37,140 bases of DNA from an uncultured Eubacterium sp. GTDB taxonomy: Bacteria; Bacillota; Clostridia; Lachnospirales; Lachnospiraceae. The notes under the pieces were generated by a model. The model ran no database searches. It was not told the origin of the DNA and saw only the letters and a list, made by a program, of their open reading frames with translations. Shown in pieces: positions 17,540 to 26,722 of the stretch (the first letter of the stretch is position 1; each line of letters starts with the position of its first letter). The stretch spans positions 1-37,140 of the forward strand of contig CAJTVR010000045.1 of NCBI GenBank assembly GCA_910580075.1, read 5' to 3'. A program made the translations under genes and the position numbers.

Positions 17540-19636
17540 TCAGGCTCCTTCCTGTTTCTTTTTTTCAAACACATATCCGCACTGTTCATCAGCGCACACA
17601 ATTTTATTTCCTTTTTCTACCATAAATCCGCCGCACTTTGGACATTTGTCGGCTGACGGTTTCTGCCATGACATAAAATCGCAGTCATCCGGGCCGGCTT
17701 CGCATCCGAAAAAGCGCCTTCCTTTTTTTGTCTTGCGCACAACGATATCTTTTCCGCATTTTGGACATGCGATGCCGATTTTTTCCAGATACGGCTTTGT
17801 GCTGCGGCAGTCCGGAAATCCGGGACAGGCTAAGAATTTTCCATGCGGACCGTATTTGATAACCATATTGCGTCCGCATTCTTCGCAGATTACATCTGTG
17901 ACTTCATCTGCAATTCTGACTTTTTCCAGCGTCTTTTCGGCATTTTCAACGGCTTCTTCCAGATCCGGGTAAAAGTTGCTGACAATCACTTTCCAGCTGA
18001 CATTTCCCTCTTCTACTTGATCTAACAGCATTTCCATATTGGCTGTAAACTCTTCATCCACAATCGTAGTAAAGGCTTCTTTCATAATCGTATTGACCGC
18101 CTCGCCAAGCTCTGTTAAAAACAGATTTTTATTTTCTTTGAGGACATAACGGCGTGCAAGCAGCGTCGTAATTGTCGGCGCATAAGTACTTGGCCTCCCG
18201 ATTCCGTGTTCTTCAAGAGCTTTTACAAGCGCAGCCTCTGTATAGTGAGCCGGAGGCTGGGTAAAATGCTGCGTGCAGGTTACATCTGCAAGCGTCAGCT
18301 TTGAAGATTCATCAATTGATTTTAACAGCACGTTATTATCGCCTTTGTCGTCTTCATCGCTCATATATACAGACATAAATCCGTCAAATGCAATTCTGGA
18401 AGCTGATACGGTAAGGCGGTAATCTCCCGCGCTTATTTTAACACTCGTAGTTTCATATTTTGCTGCACTCATACGGCTTGCAGCAAAACGTTTCCAGATA
18501 AGCTGATACAGTCTGAACTGGTCTCTGGAAAGCGATTCTTTTACTTCCACAGGAGTTCTCTCGATATCTGTCGGCCGGATCGCCTCATGGGCATCCTGTA
18601 TTTTGCCTGATTTCTTTTTCTCTTCCTGTGCAGCTGCAATATAAGCCTCTCCGTAATTTCTGCTGATATAATCTCTGGCCTGGGCGTCTGCTTCCTCCGA
18701 AATACGCACGGAATCTGTTCTCAGATAAGTGATCAGGCCAATCACACCCGATCCTTTGATTTCCACTCCTTCATAAAGCTGCTGTGCAAGGCGCATCGTT
18801 TTGAGCGTCGAAAAATTTAAAACCTTGGATGCTTCCTGCTGCAGGGTACTTGTTGTAAACGGAAACGGCGCTTTTTTCGTACGCTCGCTCTTTTTTACAT
18901 CTTCTACCTGATACTGCGCCTTTAGCAGTTCCTGTCTGATTTTTTCTGCCTGTTCTCCATTTTCGATTTTCATGCGGCCGGAGGCAGTTCCATAAAATTT
19001 TGCTTCCAGCTTTTTTCTTTCCCCGGCTACAGAAAGCGATGTGTCAATCGTCCAGTATTCTTCCGGGATAAACTCACTGATTTCATTTTCGCGGTCTGCG
19101 ATAATACGCAGGGCCACTGACTGCACGCGGCCTGCACTTAACCCGCGCTTTACTTTCTCCCAGAGTACCGGACTTATTTTATAACCAACCATGCGGTCTA
19201 AAATTCTCCTTGCCTGCTGGGCATTTACAAGGTCCATATCAATCTCCCTTGGCTGTTTCAGGGAAGCTTTTACTGCATTCTTTGTGATTTCGTTAAAACT
19301 GATGCGGTATACTTCTTTTTCATTTTTATTTTCGTCCAGTTTCAGCGCTTTGGACAGGTGCCAGGAAATTGCTTCGCCTTCCCGGTCAGGGTCAGTTGCC
19401 AGATAAATGCGCTCGGCTTTTTTTACTTCCTTGCGCAGTTTTGCCAGTATTTCGCCTTTCCCACGGATTGTAATGTATTTCGGTTCAAAATCATGTTCGA
19501 TGTCAATCCCCATCTGACTCTTTGGCAAGTCTCTGACATGTCCATTCGAGGCAGTGACTTCATAATTTTTCCCCAGAAATTTTTTGATCGTCTTTACCTT
19601 TGCCGGTGATTCCACGATAACCAGATATTTTGCCAT
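17540..19636 (-). CDS. topA: DNA topoisomerase I
   Basis: Type IA topoisomerase that relaxes negative supercoils. The TOPRIM domain has the acidic motif TDPDREGEA at residues 81-89. The active-site tyrosine is Y304 in GLITYLRTDS. After the core, the C-terminus carries three zinc-ribbon-like units with paired cysteines: CEECGRNM...CPGFPDC, CPKCGKDI...CEAGPDDC and CPKCGGFM...CADEQC. At 698 residues it has the usual Firmicute length. A GAGGAG site precedes the ATG. It is downstream of dprA by 18 bases, the standard order. Confidence 0.97.
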   Translation of the reverse strand: MAKYLVIVESPAKVKTIKKFLGKNYEVTASNGHVRDLPKSQMGIDIEHDFEPKYITIRGKGEILAKLRKEVKKAERIYLATDPDREGEAISWHLSKALKLDENKNEKEVYRISFNEITKNAVKASLKQPREIDMDLVNAQQARRILDRMVGYKISPVLWEKVKRGLSAGRVQSVALRIIADRENEISEFIPEEYWTIDTSLSVAGERKKLEAKFYGTASGRMKIENGEQAEKIRQELLKAQYQVEDVKKSERTKKAPFPFTTSTLQQEASKVLNFSTLKTMRLAQQLYEGVEIKGSGVIGLITYLRTDSVRISEEADAQARDYISRNYGEAYIAAAQEEKKKSGKIQDAHEAIRPTDIERTPVEVKESLSRDQFRLYQLIWKRFAASRMSAAKYETTSVKISAGDYRLTVSASRIAFDGFMSVYMSDEDDKGDNNVLLKSIDESSKLTLADVTCTQHFTQPPAHYTEAALVKALEEHGIGRPSTYAPTITTLLARRYVLKENKNLFLTELGEAVNTIMKEAFTTIVDEEFTANMEMLLDQVEEGNVSWKVIVSNFYPDLEEAVENAEKTLEKVRIADEVTDVICEECGRNMVIKYGPHGKFLACPGFPDCRSTKPYLEKIGIACPKCGKDIVVRKTKKGRRFFGCEAGPDDCDFMSWQKPSADKCPKCGGFMVEKGNKIVCADEQCGYVFEKKKQEGA

Positions 19637-19654
19637 GATTACTCCTCAAGCTGC

Positions 19655-20872
19655 TTACTTTGTAATTATTTTATAGCAGTTTTTAAATACTTCTTCGATA
19701 TAGTGCTTTTGCATCAGGGCAGACAGCGCCTGACTTGCCTCCTGTACATCCAGACCGGTCCGGCTTAGTATTTCTTCCATGCCCGCTGGCAAAAGACCAA
19801 GACAACCATACACCAACGACTCATCTTTTTCAAGAGAAAATTTATGTAAATTACCAGATTTTTGGTTTATATCTTCGAAACTATGCGTAATTTCAGGCTT
19901 TTTTTGCGAAATATTTTTTTTGCGTCCGGCATGTACAAACAATTCCTTCATGCAGTCCTCCACAGATAATATAACGCCGGCCCCCTGCGCAATCAGCTGA
20001 TTGCATCCGCTGCTTAATGCATCCGTAATGCGCCCTGGCAGCGCACAGACTTCTTTTCCCTGCTCTAAGGCAAAATCAGCAGTAATTAAAGACCCGCTTT
20101 TTTCTCTCGCTTCTATTATAAGTACTACATCTGACAAAGCGCTGATCAGACGGTTGCGCTGCGGAAAATGATACCCTAAAGGTTTTGTGCCCGGCGGGTA
20201 CTCAGACAATACTCCGCCATGATTTATAATCTCATAATAAAGCTGTCTGTGATAATTCGGATAACATATATCCACGCCGCAGCCAGATACAGCATAAGTA
20301 TCTCCTCCGCTGTCTAACGCGCCTCTGTGTCCCGCGGCATCAATACCCCTGGCCATACCGCTTACAACAGCCACGTCGTGCTGCGCCAGCTGTCTGGCAA
20401 TATCCCTGGCAGCCGTTCTTCCGTATTCAGAACACATTCTCGCACCTGCAATCGCAGCCCGGAATTCCTGCGGATCCGGCAGCTTTCCACGGTAAAAAAG
20501 TCCGTAAGGAGCATCTGCCAGCTGCCGGATCTGAGCCGGATAGTCTTCCTGTTCCTGGCTGATAAATGAAATCTTTTCCTGCTTTAAGCGCTGCCACTGG
20601 CCGTCAGTGTCCCATGTTTGTTTAGATTCTATGATATGCCCGATATCCTTATGCATCAGTCCCGGAATTTTTTCCAGTTCTTTTCTGCTAAGCCTGTATA
20701 CCTCTTCTGCATTCGTGCATACGCTAAAGAGATGTTTCTGCACCCGGTATGTCCACCCCTCCACAGAACAAAGCCAGAAAGCATATTTTTCTGATTTCTC
20801 TTTCGCCTGTCTGCCCGGTTTGGCAGCCTGTTCAAATTCTATATTCCCGCACATGTTCTCAAACCTTACCAC
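19655..20872 (-). CDS. dprA: DNA-processing protein DprA (Smf)
   Basis: Loads RecA on incoming single-stranded DNA in transformation. The Rossmann-like core begins with a GARMCSEYG motif (the GSRxxS-type site, about residue 142) and continues with DVAVVSGMARGIDAAGHRGA and EYPPGTKPLGYHFPQRNRLI. The last 60 residues form the DprA winged-helix domain (GLLPAGMEEILSRTGLDVQE). The frame begins at a GTG (20872) overlapping the end of comM by 7 bases; an ATG at 20854 after AAGG is an equally good start. With comM it suggests at least remnant competence. Confidence 0.95.
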   Translation of the reverse strand: MVRFENMCGNIEFEQAAKPGRQAKEKSEKYAFWLCSVEGWTYRVQKHLFSVCTNAEEVYRLSRKELEKIPGLMHKDIGHIIESKQTWDTDGQWQRLKQEKISFISQEQEDYPAQIRQLADAPYGLFYRGKLPDPQEFRAAIAGARMCSEYGRTAARDIARQLAQHDVAVVSGMARGIDAAGHRGALDSGGDTYAVSGCGVDICYPNYHRQLYYEIINHGGVLSEYPPGTKPLGYHFPQRNRLISALSDVVLIIEAREKSGSLITADFALEQGKEVCALPGRITDALSSGCNQLIAQGAGVILSVEDCMKELFVHAGRKKNISQKKPEITHSFEDINQKSGNLHKFSLEKDESLVYGCLGLLPAGMEEILSRTGLDVQEASQALSALMQKHYIEEVFKNCYKIITK

Positions 20873-22425
20873 CTTTCCCAGAATTTCCGGTCCAGACTGC
20901 GGTAACAGAATGCCTCGGATAAATGATTCACACAGACTCCCCTGCTGTGAGACAGATCTGCAATCGTCCTGGCAACACGCAGTATTTTGTGATAGGAACG
21001 TGCCGTCAGCTGAAACTGCTGATACATTTCCTGCAGATAATCTTCTTCTTTCGACGTAATCTGACAGATTTCTTTGAGGCTGTCTGCCGGAATCTGGCTG
21101 TTAAAATAAATTCCGGACCCTTTAAAACGCTCCTTCTGCACTTCCCACGCACTGCCTACCCGTGCACGGATCTGTCCGGAGCTTTCATTTTGTGTTTTAG
21201 CAGTCAGTTCCGTATAGCTGAGCTTTGATGTTTTTACACAGATGTCAATCCGGTCCAGCAATGGCTGGCTGATTCTGCCAAGGTAACGGTCAATCGCATT
21301 CTGCGTACAGCGGCATTTCTGCATATCGGGATATGCCCCGCAGGGACATGGATTAGAAGCGGCGACAAGCATAAAATCTGCCGGATAGCTGCAGCTGCCA
21401 TGCACTCTGGATATATGTATCTGTTTTTCTTCCATAGGCTGACGCAAAAGCTCCAGCGTTGATTTTTGAAATTCTGCCAGCTCGTCTAAAAACAGCACGC
21501 CTTTATGCGCCAGGGAAATTTCCCCCGGTTTTGGCACCTTTCCTCCTCCGGCAAGCCCCTGCGGCGTGATTGTATGATGCGGGCTTCGAAACGGCCGTTT
21601 TTTCATCAGGCAGCAGTTGTGAAGCAGCATGCCGCTAATGCTGTAAATTTTGGCCAGCTCCAGCTGCTCTTCCTCATACATAGGCGGCAGAATGGTAGGA
21701 ATGCGCTTTGCTATCATTGTCTTTCCTGCACCAGGCGGGCCGATCATTAGAAAATTGTGCATTCCCGCTGCCGCCACCTCACAGGCCCGGCGTACAAGCC
21801 GCTGGCCGTTAATCTGTGAAAAGTCCGGCTCCTGTCTGCTGCCGGAAGCCTCCTGATTCTGTCCGCAGTCCTTTAGAAAAATATCTGTATTCTCTGCGGA
21901 TGCCTGCTGCGGCACAGGATCGTTCAGATAATCTATGACATCTTTGATATCTTTTACTGCAACCGTCTGAATATTTTTAATCATATATGCTTCCATACGG
22001 TTTTCATACGGCACCATACAGTGTGTGAATCCCTGATCTGCGGCCTGTGCCGCTATTGGAAGAATGCCCTCCACAGGCTGCACTCTTCCGTCTAATCCGA
22101 TTTCTCCCACAATCAGTATCGAAGAAAGATTTTTCGCCGGTATAATCTGGAATGCTGCAAGAATCGCAGCTGCAACCGGAAGGTCGAAAGACGATCCTGT
22201 TTTTTTTATGCTGGCCGGGGACAGATTTACGGTAATCCGCTTGGCAGGAAGCCTGTATCCGCTGTTGCGCAGTGCCGTTCTGACCCGTTCCCTGGCTTCC
22301 TTTACTTCTGATGCCACAAATCCTACCATGTCAAACACCGGAAGGCCGTCGCTGACATCTGCCTCCACCTGTACAGGAATACTGCTGATTCCATGGATAA
22401 TCGCTGTTGATACAATGCTATACAA
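20866..22425 (-). CDS. comM: YifB/ComM family magnesium-chelatase-like AAA+ ATPase
   Basis: ComM is a hexameric branch-migration helicase that aids integration of transformed DNA. The N-terminal ChlI-like domain has NLSPASIKKTGSSFDLPVAA. Walker A GPPGAGKT is at residues 229-236, and Walker B GVLFLDELAEF follows. The C-terminal Mg-chelatase lid domain ends with TIADLSHSRGVCVNHLSEAF. At 519 residues it has normal length. The start has AAGGAGGAG at good spacing. It heads the comM-dprA-topA operon. Confidence 0.95.
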   Translation of the reverse strand: MYSIVSTAIIHGISSIPVQVEADVSDGLPVFDMVGFVASEVKEARERVRTALRNSGYRLPAKRITVNLSPASIKKTGSSFDLPVAAAILAAFQIIPAKNLSSILIVGEIGLDGRVQPVEGILPIAAQAADQGFTHCMVPYENRMEAYMIKNIQTVAVKDIKDVIDYLNDPVPQQASAENTDIFLKDCGQNQEASGSRQEPDFSQINGQRLVRRACEVAAAGMHNFLMIGPPGAGKTMIAKRIPTILPPMYEEEQLELAKIYSISGMLLHNCCLMKKRPFRSPHHTITPQGLAGGGKVPKPGEISLAHKGVLFLDELAEFQKSTLELLRQPMEEKQIHISRVHGSCSYPADFMLVAASNPCPCGAYPDMQKCRCTQNAIDRYLGRISQPLLDRIDICVKTSKLSYTELTAKTQNESSGQIRARVGSAWEVQKERFKGSGIYFNSQIPADSLKEICQITSKEEDYLQEMYQQFQLTARSYHKILRVARTIADLSHSRGVCVNHLSEAFCYRSLDRKFWERW

Positions 22426-22624
22426 GAAACTCCTCCTTATCTTTTTTGGCTGTGTCTGCTGTTTTGGAGGATATTATAAAAAGAGCCGCACTTGGGATGT
22501 GGCAGAATCTAAAGATACAAAAAGATAATTTGATCATATCACAGGGACTAAGGATTTGGAAGAAATTTATAAAAATTTAATTCTTTTTTTGTAATCCTGT
22601 CTCTTCCGCATCCTGTGCCCCTAT

Positions 22625-22646
22625 ATAAAACGGAAGCCCGTTTTAT
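22625..22646. terminator. Hairpin between the GH38 remnant and comM
   Basis: ATAAAACGG (22625-22633) pairs perfectly with CCGTTTTAT (22638-22646) over a 4-base loop. On the plus strand it is followed by CTGTTTTT; on the minus strand the 3' arm itself is T-rich but no long T-run follows. It probably ends transcription from the genes upstream of comM. The rest of the 22426-22693 gap is AT-rich; a TATAAT lies at 22473-22478 (minus) without a good -35, so I do not call a comM promoter. Confidence 0.5.
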
Positions 22647-22693
22647 CTGTTTTTAAACCGATTTTGAAGAAAATGTCTGCCGGACGCCGTACA

Positions 22694-22991
22694 TCATCCG
22701 GTAATAAAAGTAACCATACCCAGATCATTCTCTTTGAGTCTTTTCAGATTTTCCTCAGCCGTCCCCTCTTTCAGCTCCAAAACCGGAAAGATCCATTTTA
22801 AAATTAGTCTCCCATACATTATTCATAATCCAGCTGTATACAGGTCTTTGATTGTTTTCCCGCCTGTTATCACACAGTACAATCGGATGATGCTGCATCT
22901 GTCCCATATAAAGAAGCGGCGTGTCATAAGTATTCACTAAAATGACTTCGTTTCCTCTCTGGTACAAAATCCTTCTAACTTTTGATTTCCT
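22694..22991 (-). pseudogene. 3' remnant of a GH38 alpha-mannosidase-like gene, frameshifted
   Basis: Read on the minus strand from 22991, an open stretch without a proper start encodes VILVNTYDTPLLYMGQM and then RPVYSWIMNNVWETNFKMDL. The 'D-x-PL' and 'YSW(x)MNN(x)W(x)TNF' patterns recall the C-terminal beta domain of GH38 alpha-mannosidase-like enzymes. The frame ends at 22755, but the next frame continues from about 22810 with WIFPVLELKEGTAEENLKRL and GMVTFITG to a stop at 22694-22696. So one frameshift lies near 22776-22810, and the N-terminal bulk is lost. The family call is from memory of the pattern; decay is directly visible. Confidence 0.5.
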
Positions 22992-23030
22992 TCACCGCTT
23001 ATTCTCCGGTCAGGATAAGATTAAAAAAAT

Positions 23031-23921
23031 TTAGTCCAGCTTCATAATTTCTGTCTGCTCCTCATCAGGATATATGTACAGATTCAAAATGCCCTGTTCT
23101 TTATAATAATATAGAACCCCGCAGACATTTCCTGTCTTTTGCCATTCTTTTTTCTTTTCCTTTTTTATAACAGGACTTCTTTTTTTCATTCCAGAATAAT
23201 CTGTAACCCGAATTTCACAATAATATATATTTCCACAATATTCCACACTCACATCTAAATCATCATCTGTGAATAGAAGTTCATATTTGATGCCCATTTC
23301 TTTCAGTTTCTCTAATACCTCATATACATCTTCTCCAGCTTTAGAGATTCCACATCGAAATTCATCACTTTCTTCGTTTGTCAGTGTCCCATTTTCTAAA
23401 TATATTTTAATCTTCTGGTGAATTTCAGAGAATTGAAGACTGGAAGATTCTTCTAACAATTGAACGACTGCCTTTCTTATTTCCTCATTCTGTGCCTGTG
23501 TCTGTCGCATTTTACGGTAAAAGCGCGAGTTTAACTTCAAACTGCCAATGAACTGCTGTCCCTGCGGTGTAACACCATACAGTTTATAATGATCCTCCGC
23601 CCCCAGTCTGCGTATATTGGGATGCTGTCCTCCATAGATATCCTCCTTACATGGATTCAAAATCATTTTTATATTCTGATCACTTTTTGTCCTGTTACAT
23701 TTACAGCAGGAATAAATCAGATTATTATAGCCGTCCAAATCCTGTTTAGCATCTGACTGTCTGGATATAAAATGATCTTTTTCGAACAGCCCTTCTCCCA
23801 TCACGTTATCTTTTTCCTTCATGCCGCAATATGCACACTCAAATTTAAAATCATTTCTTAGATACATCTTACATTTTTCAGAATAATAATTCACCCAGTG
23901 TCTTTTTCGTATATATTCCAT
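23031..23921 (-). CDS. HNH endonuclease with C-terminal domain of unknown type
   Basis: A 296-residue predicted nuclease. The HNH core lies at residues 29-80: zinc ligands C29-x2-C32, the metal-binding EKDH (H50), NNLIYSC (N67) and CCKCNRTKS (C72-x2-C75, N76). Residues 130-210 are helical. The C-terminal part (about 210-290) has a beta-rich pattern, DLDVSVEYCGNIYYCEIR, that loosely resembles a PD-(D/E)xK core with Arg in place of Lys; this is speculative. Its ATG directly follows the stop of the receiver gene (TAAATG), so the two are coupled. The DNA is AT-rich (17 of 60 G+C at 23221-23280, a selected line). It is likely the effector of the trio. Confidence 0.85.
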   Translation of the reverse strand: MEYIRKRHWVNYYSEKCKMYLRNDFKFECAYCGMKEKDNVMGEGLFEKDHFISRQSDAKQDLDGYNNLIYSCCKCNRTKSDQNIKMILNPCKEDIYGGQHPNIRRLGAEDHYKLYGVTPQGQQFIGSLKLNSRFYRKMRQTQAQNEEIRKAVVQLLEESSSLQFSEIHQKIKIYLENGTLTNEESDEFRCGISKAGEDVYEVLEKLKEMGIKYELLFTDDDLDVSVEYCGNIYYCEIRVTDYSGMKKRSPVIKKEKKKEWQKTGNVCGVLYYYKEQGILNLYIYPDEEQTEIMKLD

Positions 23922-24419
23922 TTATTCTTCCTTTTTTGAAGCTTTACTTATCCGCTGCAGTAAAGAATTCAGTTCTTCGTTCTTTTCCTCCATTAATGAC
24001 AATGTATTATTATCTTTTCGCAGACTGCATGCCCGTCTTATTTTGGCAGCCAGTTCATGCATCTTCTTTGTATCTTTCAGTTCTGCCTTATTTAACTGGT
24101 AATCATATTCCCCCAGCTCGTCTTTATAATCGTCCAGAGGATAATTTGTCAGTAAGACCGCATAGATATTACTATCATAGCTGCGAATCTCACGCAGCAC
24201 CTCGATTCCTTTGTAGTCTACGGAAGCCTTTTCTAATTCATGGTCTATCAGTAAAAAGTCTACATCATTTTCAACTACAAAATTATAAAATTCATTTAAT
24301 GTCTGGGGATACCTGTCGATTCCCAGCAATTTAATTCCAGGGAACAAACTGAATCTTCCCTGCATCAAAGTGATATTTTTCGGTTCATCTTCAATATACA
24401 ATCCCGTCAAAGTCTGCAT
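23922..24419 (-). CDS. Stand-alone response-regulator receiver protein
   Basis: A 165-residue CheY-like receiver domain with all key residues: acidic pocket E10-D11-E12 (YIEDEP), phospho-acceptor D59 (FLLIDHELE), T91 (LLTNYP) and K111 (LNKAEL). There is no DNA-binding output domain; after about residue 125 a short helical, probably coiled-coil tail follows. Its ATG lies inside the end of the kinase gene (13-base overlap) with AGGAGG 7 bases upstream. Signal output must therefore go through a partner protein, and the HNH nuclease gene fused by a shared stop/start is the obvious candidate. Confidence 0.9.
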   Translation of the reverse strand: MQTLTGLYIEDEPKNITLMQGRFSLFPGIKLLGIDRYPQTLNEFYNFVVENDVDFLLIDHELEKASVDYKGIEVLREIRSYDSNIYAVLLTNYPLDDYKDELGEYDYQLNKAELKDTKKMHELAAKIRRACSLRKDNNTLSLMEEKNEELNSLLQRISKASKKEE

Positions 24420-26434
24420 GAAGCATCCTCCTTCATAAAATGAACAACAAATTTCGCTCCGCCAAGTTCTTTTGATTCTTCTGCATATACCTCACCATCA
24501 TAGGATGTTACAATATCCTTTACAATATTCAGTCCCAGCCCAATCCCGTCTTCTTTTGTAGTCACAAAAGGGCTGAATATTTCTTTCCGCATATGTTCCG
24601 GCACCCCTGGCCCGCTATCTTCAAAATAAAGATAAATATCTTCATCCATCTGTTCAAATATAATCTTTATCTTCTTTTTCTGCCTGGTCTTTACCTGTTC
24701 AAAGGCATTTGTAATCATATTGATGATAATGGATTCCAAATCAATCTGGCGCATCGTAAGACGTATATCTGCCTCTGTTTTTAGCTGCAGATCCACATGA
24801 AATGCCTCCACCATGCCCTGATATAATCTGCAGATATCCCTCAGCACCCCTCCAAGATCCAAATCCGTATGGGGGCTTCTTTTTTTCTTTCGCAGAAATT
24901 CCACAATCATAGAACTGTATCCTGAAATTCTGGTAAAATCTGACTTAATATTATCCGTTATTTCAGCAAAATACGGATTTTCAATCATTGGTGCAATCTC
25001 AGTATAGAAAGACAGCGTGTTATCTATTCTGGATATAATATCCTGGGTCTCATGTCCAAAGTTTCCTGTCAAAATGCCAAGTGTTGCCAGGTTCTTATAC
25101 ATAGACAGTTCGGTTTCCTGCATTTCCACATATTTTTCATATGCTTTCTCTGTTTTTTCGTACTGTTCTTTCGCTTCCTTCTGTCTCTTCTCTTCTTCAG
25201 ATTTCCATTCTTTCAATGAACCTGCGACTGTCTCATAAGGCGCACCGTTTTTTAATAACTGCAGTGTATCTTCATATCGTTTTTCCTGTACATTTTTCTG
25301 TCTCTCTGCTATCTGCTTCTGCTTCTGTCTCTGCTCTTTTGCCTTTTCCAGATCAGACTTTGTTTTTTCATACTCTTCCTGCCTGATCTTCGTAATAACA
25401 TCTATACAAGTGAGAATAAATTTTTTTAAATGTTCATACGCTTCATTTTCTATAATCCCCTCCCTGTTAGTTGCATCAATCAGAAGCGGATTCTTACTAT
25501 CTGATATTTTAATTATGCCAATGGTCTGGTTATTGCCAACCCGGTATCCATGAGTGTCACTAACCTTTGATTTATCTAAACCTAACCAGTCATTTCCAGC
25601 ATCCCCATATGGCTTTACCCGAAAATTGTCCCGGTATATTTTTATTCCGCTATATATATTCAAAATTGTTATTGCCAGCCGGTAATTATATGTTTCATTC
25701 GTCATGTGGACAGCATCACGCAGAAAATAATATAATTCAAACGTAACATCTCCGCAAAGCAAGGGTATTTCGTAATTCATATGCTTTTCTCTATTTATGC
25801 CAGTTCTATCTGAATATCTGATTTCAGATCTGGTTCCCTTTGCATATATTCTGGCGGTAACCTTTGCATACCTTAAATCAAGTATAGAATTCACACTGAT
25901 TTCTTCTGGAATTTTAAACTGATTCGCTATTAACTCAATATAGAAAGGATCTTTTTCAATAAACTCAGGCGCTATAAGCAGGCGGAGTTCCTTCTGAAGT
26001 TTCTCAATATCTTTTTGTCTCCAGTTATCTCTTAAACCCTCCAGAATCATAACCAGACCTGTATACACAGGCAGTTTTTCCCTGCCTTCTATTCTATACA
26101 TTTCTTTTAAAATACTGTATGTTTCCTCATTTTCCCTGTTTTCAATTTTCTCTACAGGATTATCAATATTTTCCAGTCTGAGTTCCACTTTTTCCTGTTT
26201 CTTTACAATCGGAAGAATCTGGTTCTCAAGTAAGTCCAAAAAGGACGGTTCATATGCTGATTTATAGTCGCTGATCATCCCGCCAGCTTTTTCCCTTACA
26301 TGATCCTGCTCTGTTTTGTCATTCCCTTCCAGCTTCAGGGACAAATAGTATTCCAGATGATTTACAATATATTTTGCCGCTGAAACATCCTTTTTTTTAC
26401 GTAAAATCTGTATTCTCTGCTGCAGCCCTTCCAC
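24407..26434 (-). CDS. Hsp90-like/histidine kinase sensor, 5'-truncated
   Basis: From a GTG at 26434 it encodes 675 residues. The C-terminal kinase is complete: H-box GILTGNFGHE (H461), N-box NMITNAFEQV (N576), G1 DSGPGVP, F-box FSPFVTTK and G2 GIGLGLNIVK. A long Gln/Lys/Glu coiled coil (350-445) precedes it. Residues 262-335 (IYRDNFRVKPYGDAGNDWLG, then GNNQTIGII) match the middle part of an Hsp90/MutL-like ATPase. In frame upstream of the GTG, codons continue to 26575 and read GKKGIGRFSVERLAEH, the G2 box of that ATPase, then hit a stop at 26576-26578. The missing part should hold N- and G1-boxes. So the gene is cut at its 5' end; no good start or ribosome site remains. Confidence 0.8.
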   Translation of the reverse strand: MEGLQQRIQILRKKKDVSAAKYIVNHLEYYLSLKLEGNDKTEQDHVREKAGGMISDYKSAYEPSFLDLLENQILPIVKKQEKVELRLENIDNPVEKIENRENEETYSILKEMYRIEGREKLPVYTGLVMILEGLRDNWRQKDIEKLQKELRLLIAPEFIEKDPFYIELIANQFKIPEEISVNSILDLRYAKVTARIYAKGTRSEIRYSDRTGINREKHMNYEIPLLCGDVTFELYYFLRDAVHMTNETYNYRLAITILNIYSGIKIYRDNFRVKPYGDAGNDWLGLDKSKVSDTHGYRVGNNQTIGIIKISDSKNPLLIDATNREGIIENEAYEHLKKFILTCIDVITKIRQEEYEKTKSDLEKAKEQRQKQKQIAERQKNVQEKRYEDTLQLLKNGAPYETVAGSLKEWKSEEEKRQKEAKEQYEKTEKAYEKYVEMQETELSMYKNLATLGILTGNFGHETQDIISRIDNTLSFYTEIAPMIENPYFAEITDNIKSDFTRISGYSSMIVEFLRKKKRSPHTDLDLGGVLRDICRLYQGMVEAFHVDLQLKTEADIRLTMRQIDLESIIINMITNAFEQVKTRQKKKIKIIFEQMDEDIYLYFEDSGPGVPEHMRKEIFSPFVTTKEDGIGLGLNIVKDIVTSYDGEVYAEESKELGGAKFVVHFMKEDASCRL

Positions 26435-26577
26435 TGATATTTCTTCATAGAGATTCCAGTTTAAGAAAACCTTATATTGCTCCTGCGAAGTATAAGAATA
26501 AATAACAGCATGCTCTGCCAGCCGCTCTACAGAAAAACGGCCAATTCCTTTTTTTCCTGCTTTTTTTTCTTCCTTTT

Positions 26578-26613
26578 AGGGGCTTTCGCACTAAGCAAAA
26601 TGCGAAAGCCCCT
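26578..26613. repeat. Perfect 13-bp inverted repeat at the kinase break point
   Basis: AGGGGCTTTCGCA (26578-26590) and TGCGAAAGCCCCT (26601-26613) form a perfect 13-bp stem with a 10-base loop. On the minus strand the 3' arm is followed by an A-rich, not T-rich, stretch, so it is not a standard terminator for sigK, although it could still slow polymerase. The kinase reading frame breaks at its edge. The rest of the 26435-26722 gap shows no gene. Confidence 0.7.
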
Positions 26614-26722
26614 GTCTGAACCGTTACCGGTCTTTCACAAGAATAAAAGTGGAGCAAAATCCATCCAGCCACACAGTCTGACAGATTTCACCCCGTTTTC
26701 ATGATATTATTCTTCCTCCCGC

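Noticed and set aside
23031..26434. Detocs defence system
   Set aside because: Kinase and receiver are present, but the receiver lacks the fused phosphorylase effector and a second receiver protein; the effector here is an HNH protein.
26578..26613. Standard terminator for sigK
   Set aside because: The stem is perfect, but no T-run follows on the minus strand.
26472..26672. Minus-strand frame of 66 codons over the inverted repeat
   Set aside because: It is out of frame with the kinase sequence, which shows conserved ATPase text in another frame.
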